A stretch of DNA of 15,162 nt from Candidatus Bathyarchaeota archaeon. GTDB lineage: Archaea > Thermoproteota > Bathyarchaeia > Bathyarchaeales > Bathycorpusculaceae. Within the stretch, counting starts at the first letter, position 1. Each line of letters opens with the position of its first letter. The stretch covers positions 45,211 through 60,372 of the forward strand of contig JAGTQT010000003.1 of the NCBI GenBank assembly GCA_018396615.1. The letters run 5' to 3'. The translations under genes and the position numbers were made by a program. The notes under the pieces were generated by a model. It did no database searches. It was not told the origin of the DNA and worked only from the letters and a program-made list of their open reading frames with translations. This document shows, piece after piece, positions 6,052 through 13,236 of the stretch.

Positions 6052-6072
6052 CTATAAGAGGTGCGCTATATG
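6052..6072. promoter_or_regulatory. Overlapping divergent promoters
   Basis: CTATAAG at 6052-6058, read as CTTATAG on the minus strand, fits the second phosphofructokinase gene and would give a leader of about 30 nt. CTATATG at 6066-6072 on the plus strand fits the TIM-barrel gene at 6116. The boxes lie within 20 bp of each other, so the two transcripts could compete for TBP/TFB binding. Confidence 0.45.
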
Positions 6073-6115
6073 TTTAGATGTAGTAAACGAGAAGCAAAGC
6101 GTTGGGTGCTGAGTC

Positions 6116-6943
6116 ATGGGTTTGGTTTCGCTTTCAACTGGTTGGCTTCCGCGGCTTGAGGATAGATCTTACTATGAGCTTTCCGCGGTTCTGAAGGTTA
6201 TGCGGAAGTTTTCGCAAGAGCGATCCGTCGACGGGTTTGAGTTTGGATTGCTTCCAGAATGGGATTGCGAGAATCCTCCGCTTACGCCTACACAGGCGCC
6301 TCTGGGCTGTGAGAAGCATGGTTTAGATGAGATTCTTAATAAGCTTCTTAAAGAGGAGTTTAGGATTTTGTCGGTGCATGCAAGTCGCGATGTGGGCTGC
6401 TACCTCTGCTCCGAAGAAGGGCAGAAGTATGCTAAGGGCTTAAGGCTTCTGGAAGATTCATTAAAGTTTTGTCGAAGCCTGAAAGTGAACCTGTGTGTGG
6501 TTCATTTTTGGGATCCATGGAAGAAAAGCTTTGATGTTGCACGCCTGCGGAGAGTGTATGAAGAGTTTCAAAATGAGTTTCCAGATGTAGCGCTTTCGGT
6601 GGAGAATATACCTACGGTAATTGAGGGCAATACTCCTTTCAGCTTGATTCACGGGTTTAAGCATGTTACTTTGGATTTGAAATGGGCGTCGATGTTTAAC
6701 GAGTTTGACCTTTTCTTAGACAGGCTTGGCGTAGTTGACAATGTCCATATTCAGGGAAAAAGCCAGTCTGGGTTATTCTATCCCACTGTTGGAAACCTCG
6801 ACTATAAACGTGCTCTTCTGCAGCTTGCTGGGAAGGGATACTCTCGTGTTTTGACTGTCGAGTTGGAAGGTAAATCTACCTTTCAAGAGATTCGAAGCTA
6901 TGCTGAAGAACTGAAACACATGAAAATTGCCAGCAACTCTTAG
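6116..6943 (+). CDS. Sugar phosphate isomerase/epimerase-like TIM barrel (xylose-isomerase-like, AP_endonuc_2)
   Basis: A 275-residue xylose-isomerase-like TIM barrel, about the usual length for the sugar phosphate isomerase/epimerase superfamily, which also includes endonuclease IV. Putative metal or catalytic residues fall at strand ends in order: E42 in FEFG, H88 in VHAS, a His in VVHFWDP (near 129), a Glu in SVENIP (near 162), an Asp in TLDLKW (near 188), a His in NVHIQG (near 211) and a Glu in VELEG (near 249). That series supports an active divalent-metal enzyme. The substrate cannot be read from sequence; inosose, hexulose or a DNA abasic site are all used within the superfamily. Its divergent position beside phosphofructokinase favours carbohydrate metabolism. 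It has no signal peptide. The Shine-Dalgarno before ATG 6116 is weak. Confidence 0.85.
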   Translation: MGLVSLSTGWLPRLEDRSYYELSAVLKVMRKFSQERSVDGFEFGLLPEWDCENPPLTPTQAPLGCEKHGLDEILNKLLKEEFRILSVHASRDVGCYLCSEEGQKYAKGLRLLEDSLKFCRSLKVNLCVVHFWDPWKKSFDVARLRRVYEEFQNEFPDVALSVENIPTVIEGNTPFSLIHGFKHVTLDLKWASMFNEFDLFLDRLGVVDNVHIQGKSQSGLFYPTVGNLDYKRALLQLAGKGYSRVLTVELEGKSTFQEIRSYAEELKHMKIASNS

Positions 6944-6962
6944 CGAAGACAGTTTATGGGCA

Positions 6963-7406
6963 TCAAGTTTTGGTCTTTTTTGGTTTTCTTTTTATCGGCA
7001 ATAGCTTCTCTATATCTTCGGCATCTTTGGTGTGAAACAGCCTGATCCATAACCAGCGTCCATCGTGCAGCTGCTTCGTGTTTTTTATCAGTTCATACAT
7101 TTTGGTGCTTAACTCATTGCGCATCGAGAGAGCCTTCTCAGATTCCTCTTTGCCAAGAACAATTAGAACTCTGACGGCGCCTTTCTCGGGTGTAAGTGTG
7201 ACTAGAGTTTTGCCACTTTTGCGGTAACGAATGTCCCATCCATGTTTCTTGTCAAATATCATTTCGGGTACTATGTCGTAGTTTTCCTTGAGAAACTGTC
7301 GTAGCTTCGTCCAAGCATCGTTTGCTGGCTTTCCTATGAAATCTGCTATCTCCTGTTCATCAGGCGCATGTGTCCCATCCATCATCCTTTGATACTCTGT
7401 TGTCAT
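6963..7406 (-). CDS. DUF3788-like protein of unknown function
   Basis: A 147-residue soluble protein resembling the DUF3788 family. The recognisable order is PDEQEIADFIG, then DAWTKLRQFL, HGWDIRYRKSGKTLVTLTPEKGAVRVLIVLGKEE in the central beta region (about 55-88), a helical segment (ALSMRNELSTKMYELI), DGRWLWIRLF, and a terminal EDIEKLLPIKRKPKK. The family probably has a small alpha/beta fold of the YdhG/DUF1801 kind, but no biochemical function is known to me. The tail is very basic. The gene is convergent with the TIM-barrel gene, with only a 19-nt gap. Its 5' region on the minus strand shows no clear Shine-Dalgarno, so translation may be leaderless. Confidence 0.75.
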   Translation of the reverse strand: MTTEYQRMMDGTHAPDEQEIADFIGKPANDAWTKLRQFLKENYDIVPEMIFDKKHGWDIRYRKSGKTLVTLTPEKGAVRVLIVLGKEESEKALSMRNELSTKMYELIKNTKQLHDGRWLWIRLFHTKDAEDIEKLLPIKRKPKKTKT

Positions 7407-7475
7407 GAAATCAACTTGCTCTTAACAATAACCGCTGGTTCTAGCTATAACTTTTCTGTAGCACCATGAAAGCTA

Positions 7476-7506
7476 GTTGGTTGGGGTAAAGTTTTATCCA
7501 ACCAAC
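7476..7506. repeat. Direct-repeat copy 1, also a perfect 9-bp hairpin with a TATA box in its loop
   Basis: Positions 7476-7497 are identical to 8218-8239, the region upstream of the SRP RNA gene. The unit contains a G-rich segment (GTTGGTTGGGG), then a BRE/TATA-like element (TAAAGTTTTAT). In this copy GTTGGTTGG (7476-7484) is followed at 7498-7506 by its exact reverse complement CCAACCAAC, with a 13-nt loop. The second copy lacks that right arm. It may act as a promoter or regulatory site for the flavodoxin gene, with a start near 7520. Confidence 0.7.
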
Positions 7507-7557
7507 CACAAACTACTTCGCCAATCACTTATTCTCAACCTCTTCTAAATCCACCTA

Positions 7558-7614
7558 TACCTATATACACCCACACACGCACATAACTAACCAAGATTTG
7601 CACGATTTAAACGA
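7558..7614 (+). promoter_or_regulatory. Alternative TATA-like elements upstream of flavodoxin
   Basis: ACCTATATAC at 7558-7567 and GATTTAAAC at 7606-7614 are further TATA-like sequences in the 5' region. The ribosome binding site is AGAAGGGGGAACC just before ATG 7663. Which of the three candidate promoters is used cannot be decided from sequence. Confidence 0.35.
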
Positions 7615-7662
7615 AAAGATGGTAAAGGCAGTTGCCTTGAAAGCATCAGAAGGGGGAACCAT

Positions 7663-8214
7663 ATGAAGGTGCTAGTCGTTTATTACAGTGAAACTGGAAA
7701 CACGGAGAAAATCGCTAAGGCGATTTATGAAGAAGCTTCAAGAAAACATGAAGCGCACTTGAAGAGAGTAAAAGACATCAAGCCAGAAACTTTGAATGAT
7801 TACGACTTGGTTTTTCTCGGTTCCCCTTGCCACTCATCAGATTTGGCAGCTCCAGTTAAAAAACTCTTGAAAGAGTTTCCAGAATCACCAAAATTTAAGT
7901 TGGCAGGCTTTTTCACGCACTCGGTTTGGAGTCCTGAACAAAACGAACTCGGTCAAGCGATTTTCGATAGATGGGCATCCAAATGCATAGATTCTTTCGA
8001 GGACATAAGCCAAGAAAAACACATAGACTTCAGGGGATACTACCACTGCCAAGGTTCACCTAGCTTTAGGATCAAATTGTTCATACGTTTTCAAATAATC
8101 AGATCACAGAGCGAATGGAAAAAGTACATTGAGGAAGCCAAAAAACATCCAAACCAGCAAGACTTGAAAAGAGCTTCGGATTTCGCGCAGAAAATAATAT
8201 TTGCGTTAACCTGA
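7663..8214 (+). CDS. Flavodoxin-like FMN protein
   Basis: A 183-residue flavodoxin-family protein. The FMN phosphate-binding loop is SETGNT (residues 9-14), after the first beta strand MKVLVVYY. FLGSPCHSSDLAAPVKKLL around residues 51-69 fits the second flavin-contacting loop and following helix, and LAGFFTHS fits the next core strand. It probably carries electrons or acts as a flavin-dependent reductase; partners cannot be named. Compared with a short flavodoxin it has a longer C-terminal part, with GYYHCQGSP and a helical tail from about 145. The start is ATG 7663 with a purine-rich ribosome binding site. The gene is isolated, lying between two exact copies of a 22-bp sequence (7476-7497 and 8218-8239), which suggests insertion or segment duplication next to the SRP RNA gene. 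Confidence 0.9.
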   Translation: MKVLVVYYSETGNTEKIAKAIYEEASRKHEAHLKRVKDIKPETLNDYDLVFLGSPCHSSDLAAPVKKLLKEFPESPKFKLAGFFTHSVWSPEQNELGQAIFDRWASKCIDSFEDISQEKHIDFRGYYHCQGSPSFRIKLFIRFQIIRSQSEWKKYIEEAKKHPNQQDLKRASDFAQKIIFALT

Positions 8215-8217
8215 TTG

Positions 8218-8240
8218 GTTGGTTGGGGTAAAGTTTTATA
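8218..8240 (+). promoter_or_regulatory. SRP RNA promoter and direct-repeat copy 2
   Basis: This is the second exact copy of the 22-bp repeat (8218-8239). It contains AAAGTTTTATA (8230-8240), a textbook archaeal BRE/TATA combination, about 28 nt before the inferred 5' end of the SRP RNA at 8267. Upstream, GG runs at 8217-8228 add an unusual G-rich block. It begins only a few nt after the flavodoxin stop. Confidence 0.75.
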
Positions 8241-8266
8241 GTTTTGTTCTTGCTCAATGGTGTCTT

Positions 8267-8582
8267 GCGGTAGGTCTTAGGCGGGGGGCTAGGGGTCCCC
8301 TGCACCGTAAATCCTCTATAGGACGGGCTGACAACAGGGGATGAGGCATCTAAGGCCGTCTATACCCTCATTTCCGAAGCGATGAGTATCCGTCCCTTGG
8401 GGCCAGCGGTCACTGAGCAGTTTCCGTAGGGAAGCCGTCTTCAGTGTTCGCCAGGCGAATCCGGCTAGGCCCGGGAGGGAGCAACCTAAGTCTGGACGTT
8501 TGGCGCTCAAGGGGGTGCGGGTAATAGCATAGGGCTTGGGGGCTGGGCGGAGTCTGGGTGTCGAACCTCTGTGACCTGCCGC
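8267..8582 (+). ncRNA. ffs: Signal recognition particle RNA (archaeal 7S RNA)
   Basis: This is the RNA scaffold of the signal recognition particle, which targets ribosomes making membrane and secreted proteins. Helix 1 closes the molecule: GCGGTAGGTC (8267-8276) pairs with GACCTGCCGC (8573-8582) over 10 bp including one G-U. The universally conserved helix 8 (SRP54-binding) hairpin is AGGCCC (8467-8472), a GNRA tetraloop GGGA (8473-8476), then GGGAGCAACCT (8477-8487). That matches the bacterial and eukaryotic pattern with its AGCA internal-loop side. The resulting length of about 316 nt is normal for archaeal SRP RNA. A strong TATA box lies 28 nt upstream and a T-rich tract follows. GC content is far above the flanks. 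The ends are inferred from helix 1 and may be off by a few nt. Confidence 0.92.
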
Positions 8583-8610
8583 TTTCTGTTTCGGTTTTTC
8601 TGTCTGTTTT
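8583..8610 (+). terminator. T-rich transcription terminator of the SRP RNA
   Basis: Several T runs (TTTC, GTTTC, TTTTTC, GTTTT) begin directly after the 3' arm of helix 1. Archaeal transcription commonly ends at such T-rich tracts. No separate hairpin is needed. Confidence 0.5.
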
Positions 8611-8652
8611 GGAATCAGAATCGGTGAAACCAAAAGTTAGTATTTTTAGTTC

Positions 8653-8698
8653 ATAAAATACTTATACTCAAATTATCCATTTCGGAAACCAGTTGAGG
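8653..8698 (+). promoter_or_regulatory. Promoter and Shine-Dalgarno of the membrane protein gene at 8706
   Basis: ATAAAATA (8653-8660) and CTTATAC (8661-8667) form a TATA-like region. GAGG at 8695-8698 is a ribosome binding site 7 nt before ATG 8706. Confidence 0.45.
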
Positions 8699-8705
8699 AA
8701 ACAGA

Positions 8706-9125
8706 ATGAACCAAACTAGCACTATTAACCATACAAAAACCACAATTACTCTCCTCCTTACAGCGTCAATAACAGGGCTTATCATAGGACTCGCGCTGGG
8801 AATACAGCTCTACCAAATAGCAACAACTAAACTCGGCTTCTGGCAAAACAACGTGGAATCAACCACGCTAACCGTGCTACAAATTCGCCATCAAATCCAG
8901 AGCAGCACAAGAATACGAACCACACTTCAATTAGGAAACACAGGAGCAACCGCAATCAACTGCAACTGCACGCTCTACTACAAGAGCAGCGCCGGAGTAT
9001 CTCTTGCCACATACTCATTCAACACGACTCTTGCCGCTGGACAAATCAAAACCGAGTCCATGATCATAACGCCGATAGATGTAGCGGAATTCATGGGAAC
9101 AGATCTAAGCGTCTACGAGTACTAG
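8706..9125 (+). CDS. Single-pass membrane-anchored extracellular protein of unknown function
   Basis: A 139-residue protein with a polar, threonine-rich N-terminus (1-13) and one long hydrophobic helix at about 14-36 (ITLLLTASITGLIIGLALG), followed by an extracytoplasmic region. The segment from about 60 on is rich in Ser, Thr and Asn and has alternating hydrophobic strands (TTLQLGNTGATAINCNCTLYY, then LATYSFNTTLAAGQ, TESMIITP). This is typical of small archaeal beta-sandwich surface proteins. CNC at about residues 81-83 could form a disulfide or bind metal. The overall shape resembles archaeal pilin-like or signal-anchor proteins, but I see no class III signal peptidase motif and do not call it a pilin. 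The gene starts after its own promoter downstream of the SRP RNA. It may be transcribed with the galT-like gene 69 nt further on. Confidence 0.75.
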   Translation: MNQTSTINHTKTTITLLLTASITGLIIGLALGIQLYQIATTKLGFWQNNVESTTLTVLQIRHQIQSSTRIRTTLQLGNTGATAINCNCTLYYKSSAGVSLATYSFNTTLAAGQIKTESMIITPIDVAEFMGTDLSVYEY

Positions 9126-9194
9126 CGTTTCGAGCCATCTTTTGGAAAACGCTAAATGCTCCAGTCCTCTTTACTGAGTGCTGGAAGACTTCCC

Positions 9195-10247
9195 ATGGAT
9201 TTCAACGAACTGCGAAAAGATTATCTACTTGACCGCTGGGTCGTTATTGCCACGAAGCGTGCCCGAAGACCAACAGACTTCGCAGTCAAAGAGAAAAAAC
9301 AACAAGCAAAAACAAGCGCCTGCCCCATGTGCCCGGGAAACGAGCATATGACCCCGCCTGCAGTGCTGCTTTATTTGAAGAAAGGCAGGGCTTTGAAGAA
9401 AGCCAAAGACAGAAACGGCATCAGAAGCAAAGACTGGCTTATACGCGTTATCCCGAACCTCTATCCTGCTTTCACGCCGCCAAGCAGCAAAACAGAAACA
9501 AGACGCATTGGAAGAAGTGAAGGCTTGGCAAACGCTGTTGGGCATCATGAGGTTATTGTAGAATCTCCATGCCACGATGAGCATCCGGCAGATGCTGGAA
9601 GCCAGCAACTGCTACATGTGGTCAATGCTTATCTTGACAGGCTGCGCGCGCTTTCTCGGAAGCCCTACATCAAGTATGTATCAATATTTCGCAATTACGG
9701 CTTGGATGCAGGAGCCTCTCTTTCTCACGCGCACAGCCAAGTGATCGCCACACCTTTCATCCCAAAGACGGTTGAAGAAGAAATGAAAGCAAGCAAAAAA
9801 CACTTTAAAAAGAAAGGAAGATGCATTTTCTGCGAGATCCTTGCTAAAGAAAGCAAAAGCCCGCGTTTCATTACGCAGAATTTTAGCTTCGTAGCCTTTG
9901 CGCCTTATGCAAGCGTTAATCCAATGGAGTTCTGGATTGTTCCCAAAAAACATCAAGTAACACCGCTAGAAATGTCGCCAGCTGAAGTGAAAGCTTTCAC
10001 GGTAATGCTGAAGGAATGCTTGGCTGGTTTGAAAGAGCTTGTTAATGATCCTCCATACAACTATGGTTTCCATCTGGCCCTAGACAGGAAAGCGCGAAAG
10101 CACTATCACTGGCATCTTGAAGTTTATCCAAAGCTTGCCACGTGGGCAGGATTCGAGAAAAGCACAGGCGTATACATAAACACGGTTACACCTGAAACCG
10201 CGGCAGAAACCCTTCGGGCAAGGCTGAAAAATCCTCCTAAAAGCTAG
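9195..10247 (+). CDS. galT: Galactose-1-phosphate uridylyltransferase-like enzyme (HIT superfamily)
   Basis: A 350-residue GalT-type nucleotidyltransferase, moving UMP between UDP-hexose and hexose 1-phosphate through a uridylyl-histidine intermediate. Visible are LLDRWVVIATKRARRP (11-26), the zinc pair CPMC (C43, C46), VIVESPCHDEH with H127, the active-site SLSHAHSQV (H178, H180, Q182), a second CIFC pair in the C-terminal half, NPMEFWIVPKKH, and HYHWHLEVYP. By analogy with E. coli GalT, C43, C46, H127 and H178 bind zinc and H180 is the nucleophile. The HAHSQ form replaces HPHGQ, as in many archaeal and deep-branching members. Some related proteins use ADP- or other NDP-sugars, so the exact substrate is open. 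I prefer ATG 9195 to the upstream 9156 because MDFNELRKDYLLDRW fits the family start. It is convergent with the debranching gene, with a 9-nt gap. Confidence 0.88.
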   Translation: MDFNELRKDYLLDRWVVIATKRARRPTDFAVKEKKQQAKTSACPMCPGNEHMTPPAVLLYLKKGRALKKAKDRNGIRSKDWLIRVIPNLYPAFTPPSSKTETRRIGRSEGLANAVGHHEVIVESPCHDEHPADAGSQQLLHVVNAYLDRLRALSRKPYIKYVSIFRNYGLDAGASLSHAHSQVIATPFIPKTVEEEMKASKKHFKKKGRCIFCEILAKESKSPRFITQNFSFVAFAPYASVNPMEFWIVPKKHQVTPLEMSPAEVKAFTVMLKECLAGLKELVNDPPYNYGFHLALDRKARKHYHWHLEVYPKLATWAGFEKSTGVYINTVTPETAAETLRARLKNPPKS

Positions 10248-10256
10248 TTCGCAGAG

Positions 10257-12338
10257 TTACATCTGTTCCATGTTCACAAGTTGTTTTTCATATTTAGGTC
10301 TAATCTGCATTACATCTTCTGTGTATGCCCTTAGAGGCTCTGCAACACTCCAAGCTTGCGCAATGCATCCTTTTGGTCGATGCGGTGGATCACCGTCAAA
10401 AATCTCGCTGGCATTTCCTAATCCCGCATCAGAAATGTGTGCAGTGAAAAAGGGCAAAAGAAAATTCCTAAACGCGTACTCGCGTCTAAAATCCGAGCTG
10501 CCTTTGACTTTCAAATACGCTGTTGTAAACGGGCCTAACAGCCAAGACCAAGCCGTGCCATTGTGATACGCTTTGTCTCTGAATCTTCTGTCTCCAGCGT
10601 AGATGCCGACGTATCTTGGGTCACCTTTTGCTAGGCTTCTCAAGCCAAAGGGTGTAAAAAGTTCACGGTGAACAGTGTCGACGATACTCTCGTTTCGAGC
10701 TGCTTCAAGCATAGTGAAATCTAAAGCAATGGCAATGATCTGGTTTGGTCTCAGCGAGTCATCGTGGCGATTCATTTCCACAGTGTCATAAAGGCATTTT
10801 TTCTCAGCGTTCCAGAACTTTTCACTAAAGCTTTTCCTAGTCTTCGCAGCTATTGACCTGTACCTTGCCGCCTCGTCTGGCTCCTCAAACTTTCTTGCGA
10901 GCAGCTCCATCACTTTTAATGCGTTGTACCATAGGGCTTGAACTTCTACAGCTTTTCCATCTCTAGCCGTCACAGGCTTGCCGTCCACAGCGGCATCCAT
11001 CCATGTAAGCTGGCTGCCATGAATTAGCAAGCCATCGCTATCCAAAGAAATATTGAACATTGTTCCCTTCACGTAGTTTTCAATAATGGCTTTTGCGGCT
11101 TCCCATAAATGTTCCTGAACAAAGCTAAAGTCTCCAGTGTATTTCAGATATTGAAAAACTGCATTCACAAACCAGAGTGAAGCATCCACTGAATTGTAAG
11201 CCGGCAGAGTGGAGGGCTCCGCGATAAAGTTAGGAATTAAGCCCTGCTTAAGATGCTGCTTGAAACTGAGGAAAACGCTACGGGCATCGTCGATCCTTCC
11301 AGTGACAAGCATAAGCCCAGGCAGCGAGATAAATGCGTCTCTGCCCCAGCACTCAAACCAATGGTAGCCTGCAATCACAGATTTACCTAAATCTGCAGCT
11401 TTCACTATGAAGGCATCTGTCGCCAAGACAAGCCAGCTTAGCCATTCCTGTCTTGAGAAAGAGACATGCTTTTCGTAAAGTTTCTCCAAGAGTCTTTCGC
11501 GGCGTTTCATTTCCTTCTCGTAAAGCGCTTCTAGATCATAGAATGATGCAGGCAGCTCATTTAAACTACCTTCTGCAGCATCTGGACTGCTGTCTGCGAC
11601 AGCAACGATAGCAAAGCTTTCATGTTTCTTTGCTTGGATTTCCATTTCGAAGAAGCCGGTTTGATAGCAGTCGTCTAGACAGCTTTCGCCGCGTGCGGCT
11701 TCTTCCCTGTAGTATATTCGTTCAATCCATTTTTCAGATGCTTCATAACGTCCACCAGTAGTAACTACAATCATCGTGGACTGTGGCTGGTTGAAGCTTA
11801 TGTGGAGTTTTGCGTTGCTATATCTTTGGGTAGGGTTCTGCTGGGTTTTCCATCTCTCTGTTACTGAGTGGAAGCCTCTGCCGTTGACTAGTGGAGAGAT
11901 TCGGATTCTGGCATCGAGGCTATTTGCATTAAGTATCTTGTAGAGAACTATTACGGCGTTTTTTTCGTGCGGCATGAAAACTGTTTTTTCAATCTTGATT
12001 TTTTGTACTTCGTAGACATTTTTTGGAAATGGCGTGAGAGAGAACTCTTTTAGGGAAAGGAAGCCTTGAGGGAAGATGGTGTTCTGGAATTCAGTCGCAC
12101 CTAAGGGATATACGTTGTTTCCTACGCATACCTCCTCGTCAAGCTTCGCCAAGCAAACTCTGCGGTCTGTAGGAGGATGCAAAGCTGCAACCAGAAGCCC
12201 GTGATATTTTCTTGTATTCAATCCCAGCACGGTGGAAGAAGCATACCCTCCTAAACCATTCGTTATAAGCCACTCTTTTTTGATAGCTTCTTCAAAGCGT
12301 GAAAGCGCGGCTTGGTCAAGCTTTATTAAAGGATGCAT
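10257..12338 (-). CDS. Glycogen debranching enzyme (amylo-alpha-1,6-glucosidase)
   Basis: A 693-residue archaeal/bacterial-type debranching enzyme, acting on the alpha-1,6 branch points of glycogen or related glucans in the cytoplasm. The N-terminal GDE_N region (about 20-230) shows EWLITNGLGGYASSTVLG and NTRKYHGLLVAALHPP. The C-terminal (alpha/alpha)6 barrel (about 290-685) shows CWGRDAFISLPGLML near 330, QLTWMDA near 455 (Asp), KAVEVQALWYNALKV, and ASEIFDGDPPHRPKGC followed by AQAWSVAEPLRAY near 650 (Glu in SEIFDG). Those Asp and Glu residues are the probable catalytic pair. TARDGKAVEV departs slightly from the more usual TPRxGKPVEI. The start is 3 nt after the DUF89 stop, so it is the last gene of a tpiA-DUF89-debranching operon. 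There is no signal peptide, consistent with intracellular storage glucan. Confidence 0.95.
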   Translation of the reverse strand: MHPLIKLDQAALSRFEEAIKKEWLITNGLGGYASSTVLGLNTRKYHGLLVAALHPPTDRRVCLAKLDEEVCVGNNVYPLGATEFQNTIFPQGFLSLKEFSLTPFPKNVYEVQKIKIEKTVFMPHEKNAVIVLYKILNANSLDARIRISPLVNGRGFHSVTERWKTQQNPTQRYSNAKLHISFNQPQSTMIVVTTGGRYEASEKWIERIYYREEAARGESCLDDCYQTGFFEMEIQAKKHESFAIVAVADSSPDAAEGSLNELPASFYDLEALYEKEMKRRERLLEKLYEKHVSFSRQEWLSWLVLATDAFIVKAADLGKSVIAGYHWFECWGRDAFISLPGLMLVTGRIDDARSVFLSFKQHLKQGLIPNFIAEPSTLPAYNSVDASLWFVNAVFQYLKYTGDFSFVQEHLWEAAKAIIENYVKGTMFNISLDSDGLLIHGSQLTWMDAAVDGKPVTARDGKAVEVQALWYNALKVMELLARKFEEPDEAARYRSIAAKTRKSFSEKFWNAEKKCLYDTVEMNRHDDSLRPNQIIAIALDFTMLEAARNESIVDTVHRELFTPFGLRSLAKGDPRYVGIYAGDRRFRDKAYHNGTAWSWLLGPFTTAYLKVKGSSDFRREYAFRNFLLPFFTAHISDAGLGNASEIFDGDPPHRPKGCIAQAWSVAEPLRAYTEDVMQIRPKYEKQLVNMEQM

Positions 12339-12341
12339 AGT

Positions 12342-13223
12342 TTACGGCATCAGCTTGGCAACATTCTTCTCTTTGGGTACTATAAAATAGTTGGCAACCG
12401 GATTACACTTCGTTCTAAAAAGAAGCAGATGCGGCTTCTTCAGCTTGAGCTCGGTAAGAGTTTCAGCGTAGCCCATGCCCTTGGCGAAAACCATGTCCAC
12501 GCCGTCGTAGACCTCAAGAAACTCTTGTGAGACTTCTTTTAATGATAGTCCCACGGCATCTGTCCCCGTTGTAATAATTTTGTCTGCGACCGCGTCCATC
12601 TTGGAGGCTTTTGCGTCTTCTAATGTTGCGTCGTTGATGATTGATCCTCCTTTAACGGCAACGGTTACGTTTAATCCCATATTCTTGAGCTGCTCCACGA
12701 GTAGTGTGTCGAAGACTATTTCTCCTGCGTTGTCCGTGAGATACAGTACGCGCTGTGATTTTTTGGCAATTTCGTACGCTTTTCCTGTGTCGTCTATGCA
12801 TAGGTCTTTTTTGGCGTCTCTGAAGTTCTTTTTTAGGGTGTTGAATGTGATTTTGTGTCCTGGTATGTCGAATTCTATTGTGTTTCCGACCATGGCAGTT
12901 AAGCAGGCGTTTTTGAATCGGTCTTGTTGGTTGTAGCCTGCTTCAACAAGTTTTCGCGCGTAGGGTAGCAGTTTTAGGGCTTTTTCGTTGCTTATGTGTT
13001 TGATTCTCTTGTATGGGTCATTGTTTCCTGTGACCCGTTTGATGAGGCGGTCTCTTTTTGTGCCGAGGTCTGCTGGCACCGCTGTAGGCTTGAATTCTCT
13101 GCTTAAAAGTCGTAGCAGGTCGGTCATGGCTCTGAAGCGGAATGCAAGATTTGTTGTTGCTTCCATGGTTTCGGCTACTCCTCGGCTAAGTATGCATGCG
13201 CAGCATTCTGGTTCAACTTTCAA
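12342..13223 (-). CDS. DUF89 (ARMT1-like) metal-dependent phosphatase
   Basis: A 293-residue DUF89 protein of the short archaeal type. It begins MKVEPECCACILSRG, with a cysteine cluster that could bind metal. Signature elements are GNTIEFD (near 113), YLTDNAGEIVFD (near 165, Asp/Asn/Glu metal ligands), VAVKGGSIINDATLEDA (near 190-206), ITTGTDAVG, SQEFLEVYDGVDMVFAKGMGYAETL (near 230-255) and RTKCNPVA. The family includes phosphatases proposed to remove damaged or unwanted sugar phosphates and phosphorylated metabolites. The loop KGMGYAET differs from the commoner KGxGNxE form, losing an Asn. It lies 13 nt after the triosephosphate isomerase gene and 3 nt before the debranching gene. This suggests clearing of toxic sugar-phosphate by-products of glucan and triose metabolism. 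The family call is strong; the substrate is inference. Confidence 0.92.
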   Translation of the reverse strand: MKVEPECCACILSRGVAETMEATTNLAFRFRAMTDLLRLLSREFKPTAVPADLGTKRDRLIKRVTGNNDPYKRIKHISNEKALKLLPYARKLVEAGYNQQDRFKNACLTAMVGNTIEFDIPGHKITFNTLKKNFRDAKKDLCIDDTGKAYEIAKKSQRVLYLTDNAGEIVFDTLLVEQLKNMGLNVTVAVKGGSIINDATLEDAKASKMDAVADKIITTGTDAVGLSLKEVSQEFLEVYDGVDMVFAKGMGYAETLTELKLKKPHLLLFRTKCNPVANYFIVPKEKNVAKLMP

Positions 13224-13236
13224 GGTTTGTCTCAGC

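Noticed and set aside
7663..8214. Flavodoxin as cargo of a mobile element
   Set aside because: Despite the flanking direct repeats there is no integrase, transposase or terminal inverted repeat pair, so I report the repeat only, not a mobile element.
8550..8572. TGTCGAACC resembling a tRNA T-loop
   Set aside because: It lies within the SRP RNA and no acceptor, D or anticodon arms can be folded around it.
8316..8633. 105-codon minus-strand frame
   Set aside because: It is antisense to the SRP RNA and continues past the helix 1 end. Its arginine- and proline-rich translation reflects GC-rich structured RNA.
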